The notes under the pieces: generated by a model
The model's database searches: none
Told to the model about the DNA's origin: nothing
What the model saw: only the letters and a program-made list of their open reading frames with translations
DNA from: Chloroflexus aggregans DSM 9485
Lineage (GTDB): Bacteria; Chloroflexota; Chloroflexia; Chloroflexales; Chloroflexaceae
NCBI RefSeq assembly: GCF_000021945.1
Contig: NC_011831.1
Span: 4,415,353 to 4,479,352 of the forward strand
Reading direction: 5' to 3'
Length of the DNA stretch: 64,000 nt
Part shown: positions 46,569 through 54,236 of the stretch, piece after piece
Layout of the letters: each line of letters opens with the position of its first letter
How positions within the stretch are numbered: position 1 is the stretch's first letter
Position numbers and translations under genes: made by a program

Positions 46569-47210
46569 CTATGGGGGAACGAGCAAGTTGTGGTCGAGCG
46601 CAAACTGGACAAGCGCAGCTCGTGAGCGAAGGCCGAGCTTTTCCATACCGCGGGTACGGTAGGTTTCGACCGTTTTGGGGCTGAGGTTCAACTGACCGGC
46701 AATTTCGGCTGCGGTGTAGCCACGCGCAACTAATACCAACACCTCTCGCTCGCGCTCGCTCAGGCTTTCCCACGGATTAGTCGGTTGTGGTTGCGGCAAG
46801 ATATCCTCAAGCAAGCGACGGGTGAGGGCGGGATGGATATACAGCTCACCCCGCAATACAGCACGGATCGCTGCGATCAACTCGGCGTCAGCAGCACGCT
46901 TTAAAACATACCCATGCGCTCCGGCTGCTAATGCTTGTCGCACGTAGCCCTCGTCGTCGTGCATTGTCAATACGAGAATGCGCGCCTGCGGTGCAGCCGC
47001 TCGCAACGATTGGATGGCAGCAAGGCCACTGCTGTTGGTCAAGCTCAGATCGAGGAGAATCAGGTCAGGTTGGAGTGTGGTTGCCTGCGTGATCGCTGTG
47101 CGCGAGTCTTCTGCTTCGCCAACCACAACCATATCAGGTTGCGATTCGAGCAACAAGCGTAATCCGGCTCGCAAGACTGCATGATCATCGACCAACAGAA
47201 TGCCGCTCAT
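46569..47210 (-). CDS. NarL/LuxR-family response regulator
   Basis: 213 residues: a receiver domain (1-120) with acidic pocket DDH, phosphorylation Asp in LILLDLSL near 54 and the conserved Lys in YVLKRA, then a LuxR-type HTH (SLSEREREVLVLVARGYTAAEIAGQLNLSPKTVETYRTRGMEKL). AGGAG precedes the ATG at 47210, which lies 26 bp inside the end of the kinase gene, so the pair is co-translated. It probably controls the reductase operon, which starts 300 bp downstream on the same strand. Confidence 0.9.
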   Translation of the reverse strand: MSGILLVDDHAVLRAGLRLLLESQPDMVVVGEAEDSRTAITQATTLQPDLILLDLSLTNSSGLAAIQSLRAAAPQARILVLTMHDDEGYVRQALAAGAHGYVLKRAADAELIAAIRAVLRGELYIHPALTRRLLEDILPQPQPTNPWESLSEREREVLVLVARGYTAAEIAGQLNLSPKTVETYRTRGMEKLGLRSRAALVQFALDHNLLVPP

Positions 47211-48654
47211 GATGCTCCTCATTTGCTGCTGGCAGGGGAAATTCGACATAAAGAGTTGTACCACTACCGGGCGCTGACTCAATGATCAACTGACCGTTCA
47301 ACAATGCTGCCCGCTCGCGGATTCCATTCAAGCCGAGATGACCATCACCGCTGAGGCTAGCCGGATCAAAGCCACAGCCATTATCCTCAATAATGGCACG
47401 TAAGTGGCCATTCTGCCGCTCGATCACGACGCTCGCAGTTGTAGCATGAGCGTGACGGATTACGTTCGTCAGAGCTTCTTGCACGATCCGGTAGAGTGCA
47501 GTTTCGAGCGCCGGATCGAGCCGTTCATCGGTCAAGTCGGGCATAGCCAAATCAATCGTCAATCCGCTCCGAGCGCGGCAATCGGCAACGTAGCGTTGAA
47601 TGGCGGCAGCTAACCCTAAATCATCGAGCACGCTAGGTCGTAATTGGCGGGCGAGTGCGTGCAAGTCATGTAACACCTGCCCGACAATCCCACGCAGCTC
47701 GTCAACCTGCCGATGCAGTTCAGGTGAATGATGACGGTCGGCAAGTGAACGCAAACCAATCAGGAGAGAAGTGAGGGCTTGGCTTGTGCTGTCGTGGAGT
47801 TCGCGGGCAATTCGCTTTCGCTCCTCTTCTTGGGCGGTAATGATCTGGGTCACATACTGTGCTCGCATCTGCTCGCGTTCGGCGCGTTCACGTTCGGCCT
47901 GTGCTAGCGCTTCACTCATCGCATTGAACGCATCGGTCAGCTTGCCAATTTCATCGTTCGCCCAACGTTGGGCGCGCCGACTAAAATCGCCACTGGCTAC
48001 CGCTTTGGTCAACTCCACTAATTGTAAAATTGGACGGGTAAGGATCCACGTTAGCAAGGCGGCAGCCGTGATCCCAACCGCCGCTGCCATAATGGTTGTG
48101 ATGAGCAACTGACCGGTCACGGCGGCAACTGTTTGCTCACGGGTTGCTAACGATAAACCAACACGAGCGATACCGGCCCGCCCATCGAAGATCGGCACGG
48201 CAATATCCCAAATATCGCCTTCATCGGTGGTTAATAGCACACTGCGGTGATGTTCATTCGCTGTCACCGTGTTGGCATCGCGCAAGCCTACGGGAAAGCC
48301 GGTGCCGAATGTGTGAGCAACAATCGTACCTTCAGAGTCGACAACGAAGGCATAGCGGAGACCGGGGTTATTAGCTTGCGTGTCGCGCAAGAGACGAAAC
48401 AAGCCGTAGTAATCACGCATCAAGGTGAAATCGGTCGCGCGGGCTGCCATATCACGCGCAACTGCAACCGAGTGTTCGTAGGCCTGGTTGGTAAGCGTTT
48501 GTTCGAGTAACAGCCGCACTTCAATCGTTGCTGCTACTCCCATCAGCACCACCAACCCTAGCACAATGCCAAGAATCTTTGCTCGAATGTTGACTGCGCC
48601 AATCACTTGCCAGATGACCGCAGCCCATCGTTTCAGCCAGTGTTGTTCATTCAC
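47185..48654 (-). CDS. sensor histidine kinase (HisKA_3 type)
   Basis: 489 residues. Membrane segments at about 25-45 and 178-200 flank an extracytoplasmic sensor of about 130 residues with a dCache-like look (FVVDSEGTIVAHTFGTGFP). A HAMP domain (about 202-255), a coiled linker, the phosphoacceptor His in ARELHDSTSQALTSLL near 289 and an ATPase domain (EALTNVIRHAHA, EDNGCGFDP) follow. This is the NarX/DesK class that pairs with LuxR-type regulators, here the next gene. The lipoprotein gene ends 6 bp upstream, which suggests it supplies a ligand-binding partner. Confidence 0.92.
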   Translation of the reverse strand: MNEQHWLKRWAAVIWQVIGAVNIRAKILGIVLGLVVLMGVAATIEVRLLLEQTLTNQAYEHSVAVARDMAARATDFTLMRDYYGLFRLLRDTQANNPGLRYAFVVDSEGTIVAHTFGTGFPVGLRDANTVTANEHHRSVLLTTDEGDIWDIAVPIFDGRAGIARVGLSLATREQTVAAVTGQLLITTIMAAAVGITAAALLTWILTRPILQLVELTKAVASGDFSRRAQRWANDEIGKLTDAFNAMSEALAQAERERAEREQMRAQYVTQIITAQEEERKRIARELHDSTSQALTSLLIGLRSLADRHHSPELHRQVDELRGIVGQVLHDLHALARQLRPSVLDDLGLAAAIQRYVADCRARSGLTIDLAMPDLTDERLDPALETALYRIVQEALTNVIRHAHATTASVVIERQNGHLRAIIEDNGCGFDPASLSGDGHLGLNGIRERAALLNGQLIIESAPGSGTTLYVEFPLPAANEEHHERHSVGR

Positions 48655-48660
48655 GGTGTT

Positions 48661-49584
48661 CTATGGCGACAACCGACTTACTCGTGACCGTACAAGCCGT
48701 GCGCTGGCATAAGCCACATCATCAATCATTACAAACCGGTCAACGCCCAGCGCCGTCAACGCCTTCTCCGCCAGCGGCGATGGGTCATCAGCCATGCCGA
48801 GAAAGATGTTCTGTAATTCGGCACGTAATTGCGGACGTACCCCCGGCCCGATCACAACCGGCGGAATGCCAAACGGCGGCGAGGTGTGAATAACCTTCAC
48901 TTTCGTCGCCAATTCTGGGTCGCGCGCCAACGCAAACTCGAACACAAGGCTATCAACCGCTGCACCATCAGCCAGGCCGTTTGCCACTGCTTCAATCGCC
49001 TTATCATGGGTGTAGGTAAAGAAGATGTCATGAAAAAAGGTTTCCGGTTCGTCACCCAACTCATTCACCAACACCGTAGGGTAAACCCGTCCACTAAATG
49101 AAGTCGGATCAGTGAAGGCAAACACCTTCCCGCGCAAATCGGCCATCGTCTGTGCCGGACTAGTTGCTGGTACAATCAAGAGAGAGTGGTATGTTGTCGC
49201 CTCATTAACTTGTGGCGCTACCAGTAAGCTCATCCCATAGCGGTCGCGGCCATCGATATAGGCGCTGGTGCAAACAAAGGCAACATCGACCTCGTTACTT
49301 CCGATCAGTTCATTAGTTTCGGTATAAGTGCGACGTTGCACGAGTACCACTTGCCGGCCAAGCTTCGCACTGAGATAGTCGAGCAGGGGTTGGTAGCTTT
49401 GCACTGTACCTTGTGGTGAGATGACTGACGCCACCGATACGCGGAGCGGTGGTGACGTTACCGGTGTCGGCATTGGCAATGGCTGCAAATCGTTGAGCCG
49501 GATCATTGGCGTAGGCGTAGTTGAGACGCTGCATGCGCCGAGAAGAAAGATAGCAATAATGATGAGACCGAGACGCTGCGCCAT
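48661..49584 (-). CDS. PhnD-like substrate-binding lipoprotein, probable sensor partner
   Basis: 307 residues: a lipoprotein signal ending at Cys18 (LLGACS), then a periplasmic-binding fold of the PhnD type (SVASVISPQGTVQSYQPLLDYLSAKLGRQV, NEVDVAFVCTSAYIDG, LRGKVFAFTDPTSFSGRVYPT). No ABC transporter genes are near; kinase and regulator genes follow directly. Such triads are known as AioX/ArxX-AioS-AioR for arsenic, while in TtrS the same fold is fused to the kinase for tetrathionate. The mature protein has a single Cys, Cys105 in VAFVCTSAY. The likely role is to bind an oxyanion outside the cell and signal to the kinase. Confidence 0.8.
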   Translation of the reverse strand: MAQRLGLIIIAIFLLGACSVSTTPTPMIRLNDLQPLPMPTPVTSPPLRVSVASVISPQGTVQSYQPLLDYLSAKLGRQVVLVQRRTYTETNELIGSNEVDVAFVCTSAYIDGRDRYGMSLLVAPQVNEATTYHSLLIVPATSPAQTMADLRGKVFAFTDPTSFSGRVYPTVLVNELGDEPETFFHDIFFTYTHDKAIEAVANGLADGAAVDSLVFEFALARDPELATKVKVIHTSPPFGIPPVVIGPGVRPQLRAELQNIFLGMADDPSPLAEKALTALGVDRFVMIDDVAYASARLVRSRVSRLSP

Positions 49585-49619
49585 GGCATCCTCAAATTGG
49601 TCTGTCTGCTGCGTGAGAG

Positions 49620-49686
49620 TGTCACAAAGAGAAAGGTGATCGGGTTCTGCTGGCTAGGACGAACTGTACCTACATTCTTTGTGACA
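49620..49686. promoter_or_regulatory. inverted TTTGTGACA sites upstream of the sensor operon
   Basis: TGTCACAAAG (49620-49629) and CTTTGTGACA (49677-49686) form a 10-bp inverted repeat, 36-102 bp before the lipoprotein gene. The right copy extends to the palindrome TTTGTGACAAA. They may be a regulator site between the divergent sensor and arsenite-exporter genes. No other gene is seen in 49585-49803. Confidence 0.35.
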
Positions 49687-49803
49687 AATCGTACCATGCG
49701 AGGTTGAGGTGCATTAAAAAGAGTTCGCAACTGATAGTGAAGGTTAGGATATGCCGCACGATAAATCGCTCACACGCAGATGCATCGTTGTCTACCCTGA
49801 AGC

Positions 49804-50775
49804 GTGGAGTATGCCGTGGTGACAGTCTCTCGTCTTGAACGCTATCAAGCTACTATCTACCTCATAGCCATCGCCGCTGGGCTTGCTATTGGTCAACGTT
49901 GGCCTATCTTAGCTCCCATCGCAGACCAAGCCCTCTGGCCGTTGCTGGCTCTGTTGCTTACCGTCACCTTCCTCCAGATTCCGCTGCTGCATCTGCGCGA
50001 AGCGTTGGTTGACCGGCAATTGGTGATCCTATTATTTGTTGGCAATTTTATGCTCATTCCGGGCATCGTCTGGTTATTCCTCCACTGGTTGCCGCCTGAT
50101 GCAGCGTTACGGTTAGGAGTAGGGCTCGTCTTGTTAGTGCCCTGTACCGATTGGTTTATCGCCTTTTGCCATCTCGGCGGCGGCGATACGGCACGGGCCT
50201 TGGCGGTGACGCCGCTGTTGCTGATCGGCCAAGGTGCGTTGTTGCCGCTCTACCTCTGGCTGATGCTCGACGCGGCGACGCTCGATCTGGTTGCCGGTTT
50301 GAATCTCTGGCCGGCGCTGCTGATTATTTTCGTCCCGCTGGTGGTGGCGCTGCTTGGCGAGCGTTGGCTCGAAGCCCGGCCAGAGCGACAGGTGTGGCGG
50401 CAACGAAGTGCCGGGCTGACTGTGCCCCTGCTAGCATTGGTTGTGGGTGCAATTGCGGTATCGCAGGCTCAAGCGGCAATGGCGGCGCTCGCGGTTGTCC
50501 CGGTGGTGACACCGGTGTTTGTCGCCTTTCTGCTGTTCGCGGCAGTGCTGGCTCGCCTGCTAGCCGGGTTGGGCCGCTTGCCAGCGCGGCGCGGCAGGGT
50601 GTTACTGTTTAGTTTCAGCACCCGCAACTCGTTTGTGGTGCTGCCGCTGGTACTTAGCTTGCCGCCGGGGTGGGAGGCGACGGCGCTGGTGATTGTGGTG
50701 CAGTCGTTGGTCGAGTTGATCGGGATGGTGGTGATGGTGTGGGCCGGGCCACGATGGGTGATACTCCCACCGTAG
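49804..50775 (+). CDS. ACR3-like arsenite efflux permease (bile acid:Na symporter superfamily)
   Basis: 323 residues with about ten membrane segments in the BASS/ACR3 pattern. The motif VPCTDWFIAFCHLGGGDTARALAVTPLLL near 115-142 matches arsenic resistance permeases of the ACR3-related type. It would export arsenite using the proton gradient. A GTG at 49804 is taken as the start; nearby GTGs are alternatives because no clear Shine-Dalgarno is seen. It diverges from the sensor triad and converges on a TauE-type exporter. Confidence 0.75.
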   Translation: MEYAVVTVSRLERYQATIYLIAIAAGLAIGQRWPILAPIADQALWPLLALLLTVTFLQIPLLHLREALVDRQLVILLFVGNFMLIPGIVWLFLHWLPPDAALRLGVGLVLLVPCTDWFIAFCHLGGGDTARALAVTPLLLIGQGALLPLYLWLMLDAATLDLVAGLNLWPALLIIFVPLVVALLGERWLEARPERQVWRQRSAGLTVPLLALVVGAIAVSQAQAAMAALAVVPVVTPVFVAFLLFAAVLARLLAGLGRLPARRGRVLLFSFSTRNSFVVLPLVLSLPPGWEATALVIVVQSLVELIGMVVMVWAGPRWVILPP

Positions 50776-50797
50776 GAGGCACAGTGCTGCTGTGTCC

Positions 50798-51553
50798 CTA
50801 CCCCCCAACCAACAACCACGCTCGCTGCAACGCCAACGCCATCAGTGCCGCAGCAAAGATACGGGTCAACGTCAGGCTTTTGACCCGCCGTGCCATAAAT
50901 GCAGCACCAGCTTGTGCTCCGAGTACAGCCGAGATTGAGGTCAGGATCAATAACAACCAGTCGAAGCGAGCGTCAAGCAGATGGGTTGCAAACGCCGAAA
51001 AGGAGGGTAGTGTGACAATCACCGCGTTGGTTGCCGCAGCGATGCGGGCAGTGTAGCCTAGTAGCACCAATGTCGGCATCAGCAGAAAACCGGGGCCAAC
51101 CCCTAAGAAGCCGGCAAAAACACCAATGGCAGCACTGGCGAAGCCGGCCTTGACCCGTGTTGCGTCACTGATAACGGTGGGTTGGCTGTCGTCTTGTGTC
51201 GGTGGAAAGGCCATGCGGTAGGCGAGGAACACTAGTACCCCGACATAGATCCACCAGACGGTGGTTGTCGGGACAAATTGTAAAAGCCATACCCCGATTG
51301 GTGCAACGATGGTGGTAATGATCAGTAACGGAAGAGCGGTGCGCCAATCGACCATCCCTTTGCGTGCCAAGGTAACTGCGCCGGCAATGGCAGTGATGCC
51401 GTTGAGCCACAGTGAGAGCGGCATAATCTCGTGCTTGAGTTCGAGACCAAAGAGGCCAAGTACCGGTGTGGCGATAAATGCAACACCGAGACCCATCATT
51501 CCTGATAGAAACGACAATCCAAACAACAGTATGGTCAGGATGAGATAGAACAT
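50798..51553 (-). CDS. TauE/SafE family sulfite/anion exporter
   Basis: 251 residues with about eight hydrophobic segments in two halves, each with the family motif (FLSGMMGLGVAFIATPVLGL near 15 and FAGFLGVGPGFLLMPTLVLLGY near 145). The family exports sulfite and other sulfur or organic anions. Next to the reductase operon, sulfite or thiosulfate export is plausible but unproven. The start at 51553 has GAGG 6 nt upstream; the frame extends 16 codons further. It lies downstream of the ArsP-like permease on the minus strand. Confidence 0.82.
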   Translation of the reverse strand: MFYLILTILLFGLSFLSGMMGLGVAFIATPVLGLFGLELKHEIMPLSLWLNGITAIAGAVTLARKGMVDWRTALPLLIITTIVAPIGVWLLQFVPTTTVWWIYVGVLVFLAYRMAFPPTQDDSQPTVISDATRVKAGFASAAIGVFAGFLGVGPGFLLMPTLVLLGYTARIAAATNAVIVTLPSFSAFATHLLDARFDWLLLILTSISAVLGAQAGAAFMARRVKSLTLTRIFAAALMALALQRAWLLVGG

Positions 51554-51770
51554 CGCCAGCCTCGCTATGCTATACAAGTGGCTCAGGGATCGTTGTAACA
51601 TCTTATCGGAGATAGCACCTCGTCGGTCCGTAGCTGAGTGCTCATTGTGTGAGTCGGGGCAATACCCATCACTGCACCCTTCTTCGCCTTCTTCAGCGTA
51701 GTGTCTACGAGCCAGATCGTTGCGTGCGAGTCGTTAAGCGCACTGTACGGATCATTCCGTGACAAGCAGA

Positions 51771-51796
51771 TGCCCTTCCCCGCAAGGAGAAGGGCA
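51771..51796 (-). terminator. hairpin downstream of the ArsP-like permease
   Basis: TGCCCTTC (51771-51778) pairs with GAAGGGCA (51789-51796) over 8 bp, 10 nt after the permease stop. The rest of 51554-51770 shows no gene. Confidence 0.5.
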
Positions 51797-51805
51797 ATGG
51801 TACTG

Positions 51806-52861
51806 CTAGTTCGCCATCACCACATTAAACAAATACCCTACCAATACAATCCCGCTCGCCACAACGCCGACAAACACGGCAATCAATTGCGGCTTCAGCA
51901 CGCGCCGTAAAATAATCATCTCCGGCAAGCTGAGCGCTACCACCGCCATCATAAACGCCAGTACTGTCCCTAGGGCCGCACCCTTCGCCATCAACGCCTG
52001 CACGACCGGAATAATGCCGGCAGCATTCGAGTAGAGCGGTACACCTAAAGCAACACCTGCCGGTACCGACCACCACGCATCACGGCCTAGAATACCGGCC
52101 AATGCATCTTCAGGCACGTAACCGTGAATTCCGGCGCCGATGGCAATACCAATGACCACATAGAACCATACCTTGCCGACAATCTCGCGTGTATTCTCCC
52201 ACGCACCGGCAAACCGCTCGGCCCACGTTGGGTTCTCTAGCGCGACTGTACCGCCGCCGCCTTTGATCTGCCAAACGAACTCTTCGACGTAGCGTTCTAG
52301 CTTGAGCCGCCCAATAATGACCCCGGCCACAATAGCTACACTCATCCCAGCCACAAGGTAGAGCAGTGCCACCTGCCAGCCAAACGTCCCGAACAGCATC
52401 ACCAGCGCGACTTCGTTCACCATCGGCGCAGCGATCAGGAACGAGAAGGTCACACCAAGCGGGATGCCGGCCTCGACGAATCCGATAAAGAGTGGTACTG
52501 CCGAGCACGAGCAAAATGGCGTCAAGACACCTAATCCGGCAGCGAGGATATTGCCAACTCCCTCACGTTTGCCGCCTAGAAAGGCACGGGTACGCTCGGG
52601 GCTAAAGAACGAGCGCAACGTACTGATCACAAAGATCATCCCGCTCAAGAGCAAGAGAATCTTCGGCACATCATAAAGGAAAAAGGCGACCGATTCACCC
52701 AAATGCGAACCTTCGTCTAAACCGATCAGATCATAGGTTAGCCAGTTGGCTAAAGGCTGGATTGTGTTGTACGCGATGAGCCAGATGACTGCTGCCCCAA
52801 CGACGATCAGCCACGCGCGGCTGTCAGATTGACGAGAAGGTTTGGTAAAAATCTGTTCCAT
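51806..52861 (-). CDS. permease of the DUF318/ArsP type
   Basis: 351 residues with about eight membrane segments and the family hallmark LTPFCSCSAVPLFIGFVEAGIPLG near 115, plus SFLIAAPMVNEVAL and a second-half GVPLYSNAAGIIPVV. Members include ArsP, an exporter of methylated or aromatic trivalent arsenicals, and permeases linked to small thioredoxin-like proteins. Here the thioredoxin-like and ArsR genes lie just upstream, and the permease has its own copy of the arsR operator. The start MEQIFTK at 52861 follows GAGG. Confidence 0.82.
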   Translation of the reverse strand: MEQIFTKPSRQSDSRAWLIVVGAAVIWLIAYNTIQPLANWLTYDLIGLDEGSHLGESVAFFLYDVPKILLLLSGMIFVISTLRSFFSPERTRAFLGGKREGVGNILAAGLGVLTPFCSCSAVPLFIGFVEAGIPLGVTFSFLIAAPMVNEVALVMLFGTFGWQVALLYLVAGMSVAIVAGVIIGRLKLERYVEEFVWQIKGGGGTVALENPTWAERFAGAWENTREIVGKVWFYVVIGIAIGAGIHGYVPEDALAGILGRDAWWSVPAGVALGVPLYSNAAGIIPVVQALMAKGAALGTVLAFMMAVVALSLPEMIILRRVLKPQLIAVFVGVVASGIVLVGYLFNVVMAN

Positions 52862-52889
52862 TGCTATTGTCCTCATCGGTAGGGTTTAA

Positions 52890-52917
52890 CCGGATATGCA
52901 ATTTTTTGCATATCCGG
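52890..52917. promoter_or_regulatory. ArsR-type operator upstream of the permease
   Basis: A perfect palindrome: CCGGATATGCA (52890-52900), six bases ATTTTT, TGCATATCCGG (52907-52917). It lies 29 bp before the permease ATG. The core GATATGCAATTTTTTG is repeated with one change just before arsR (53593-53608). A hairpin in RNA is also possible. Confidence 0.65.
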
Positions 52918-52981
52918 GCGGAAGAAATTGGGCGTAACCGCCCAACCGTTGTACCTGCAAAGCCAATCCTGATTGCGGATA

Positions 52982-53218
52982 CTACTGCTTCAACCAGCCG
53001 GCAATCTCCTCTTCCGAGGGGATGCGACCAGCCGAAACCAGCACATCGTTGACCACCAAACCCGGCGTGCGCATCACGTTCCAGCGCATAATTTGCGCAT
53101 AATCGGTCACTTTCTCGACAGACGCTGCTAGTTGGTAGCGCTGGATCACGTTACGGACGCGCGCTTCTAGCTTTTGGCAGTTCGGGCAACCGGGACCAAG
53201 AACCTTTACGTCGACCAT
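52982..53218 (-). CDS. small thioredoxin-like redox-active disulfide protein
   Basis: 78 residues with the thioredoxin-like start VDVKVLGPGCPNCQKLEARV; the redox pair is Cys11 and Cys14. This matches the small redox-active disulfide protein family often encoded beside ArsP-like permeases. It may reduce or hand over the arsenical or a thiol. It starts 13 bp inside the end of arsR, so the two are co-translated. Confidence 0.88.
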   Translation of the reverse strand: MVDVKVLGPGCPNCQKLEARVRNVIQRYQLAASVEKVTDYAQIMRWNVMRTPGLVVNDVLVSAGRIPSEEEIAGWLKQ

Positions 53219-53583
53219 TGCTTTACTTCCCTTTCTGATACACTAACCTTCGTCTGACACTGAGGACACACACACCCCACCGGTATTGGTTGCCACGGCT
53301 CACTTTCGTCGATCATCGCACGTGCCATGTCGAGTAAGTCAAGCACCTCGCGCCGGAGAAGCCGGTAGTAGATATTCGGCCCATCGCGGCGATCACCGAT
53401 CAGGCCTGCTTTGCGCAAGACGGCAAGCTGTTGTGAGACATACGCTTGCCGCAGACCGAGGATTGCTTCGATATGGCACACGCATGACTCACCCTGCCGG
53501 AGGATCTCGATGATCTCTATCCGAACGGGATGCATCAGCGCTTTGAATAGGTGAGCCTGTTTGGTGGCGGTTGTGCTCCTCAT
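53206..53583 (-). CDS. arsR: ArsR-family metalloregulator
   Basis: Repressor that leaves DNA when it binds a metalloid. The 125 residues carry the winged-helix pattern (LFKALMHPVRIEIIEILRQGESCVCHIEAILGLRQAYVSQQLAVLRKAGLI) with the Cys34-x-Cys36 pair at the metalloid site. A C-terminal CVCPQC (Cys104, 106, 109) is an unusual extra Cys cluster. The start at 53583 is preferred over longer frames. Its operator lies within 10-33 bp of the start, which implies autoregulation, and a second copy precedes the permease. Confidence 0.9.
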   Translation of the reverse strand: MRSTTATKQAHLFKALMHPVRIEIIEILRQGESCVCHIEAILGLRQAYVSQQLAVLRKAGLIGDRRDGPNIYYRLLRREVLDLLDMARAMIDESEPWQPIPVGCVCPQCQTKVSVSEREVKQWST

Positions 53584-53592
53584 AGTTGCTAT

Positions 53593-53616
53593 GATATGCG
53601 ATTTTTTGAATGTATT
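53593..53616. promoter_or_regulatory. ArsR-type operator upstream of arsR
   Basis: GATATGCGATTTTTTG (53593-53608) matches the permease operator at 15 of 16 positions; the right arm continues GAATGTATT, an imperfect palindrome. It lies 10 bp before the arsR ATG. Confidence 0.6.
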
Positions 53617-53739
53617 CGTTAAGAGATCGCAACTGTCAGCATTGCAGTGTGACAACTCTTTGAGACTGTGATAAGATGAACCGGCTAGAACGGTGAGGTT
53701 ATTTTCGTGAAGCCCTTATATGGATGATAAGGAAACGGT

Positions 53740-54171
53740 ATGCACATTCGCGATCTAGCTCGTCAGACCGGCGTATCGCCTAAGACCATCCGTTACTACG
53801 AGCAGATTGGTTTGCTACCACCGCCGCAGCGTGCCGAAAATAACTACCGTTGCTATACCCAAGCCGATGTCGAACGGCTACGCTTTATCGTCGGTGCGCG
53901 TAGTCTCGATCTCTCATTACGCGAAATTGCTGCGATCCTCGCTATCAGCGATCACGGTGAAGCACCTTGCACCGAGATGATAAATACGCTCGATCACCAT
54001 ATCACGGCAATTGATCGACGTATCGCCGATTTGCAGGCATTACGCGGTTTGCTGATCGGGCTTCGTCAGCAGGGTGACCAGAACGCGACGCTTTGGGAAG
54101 ATTGTGTCTGTGCATTGGTGCGCGATCGGGTGTCCATCGCTGAGCGTAACGCTGGCTCAGACCGAGCATAA
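53740..54171 (+). CDS. MerR-family metal-responsive regulator
   Basis: 143 residues with the MerR HTH (IRDLARQTGVSPKTIRYYEQIGLLPPPQRAENNYRCYTQADVERLRFI), a dimerisation helix and metal-type Cys: Cys77 near the dimer interface and Cys122-x-Cys124 in the C-terminal loop. The pattern fits Zn/Cd/Pb/Hg-class regulators rather than drug sensors; the metal cannot be fixed. AAGGAA precedes the ATG. It diverges from arsR and converges on arsJ; its target promoter is not evident in the window. Confidence 0.85.
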   Translation: MHIRDLARQTGVSPKTIRYYEQIGLLPPPQRAENNYRCYTQADVERLRFIVGARSLDLSLREIAAILAISDHGEAPCTEMINTLDHHITAIDRRIADLQALRGLLIGLRQQGDQNATLWEDCVCALVRDRVSIAERNAGSDRA

Positions 54172-54236
54172 ACCCGCTGTGCCCGACGTGGTTCATGTCT
54201 CCTGTATCTCTTTCTCGACTGTATTCTATCTCCTTC

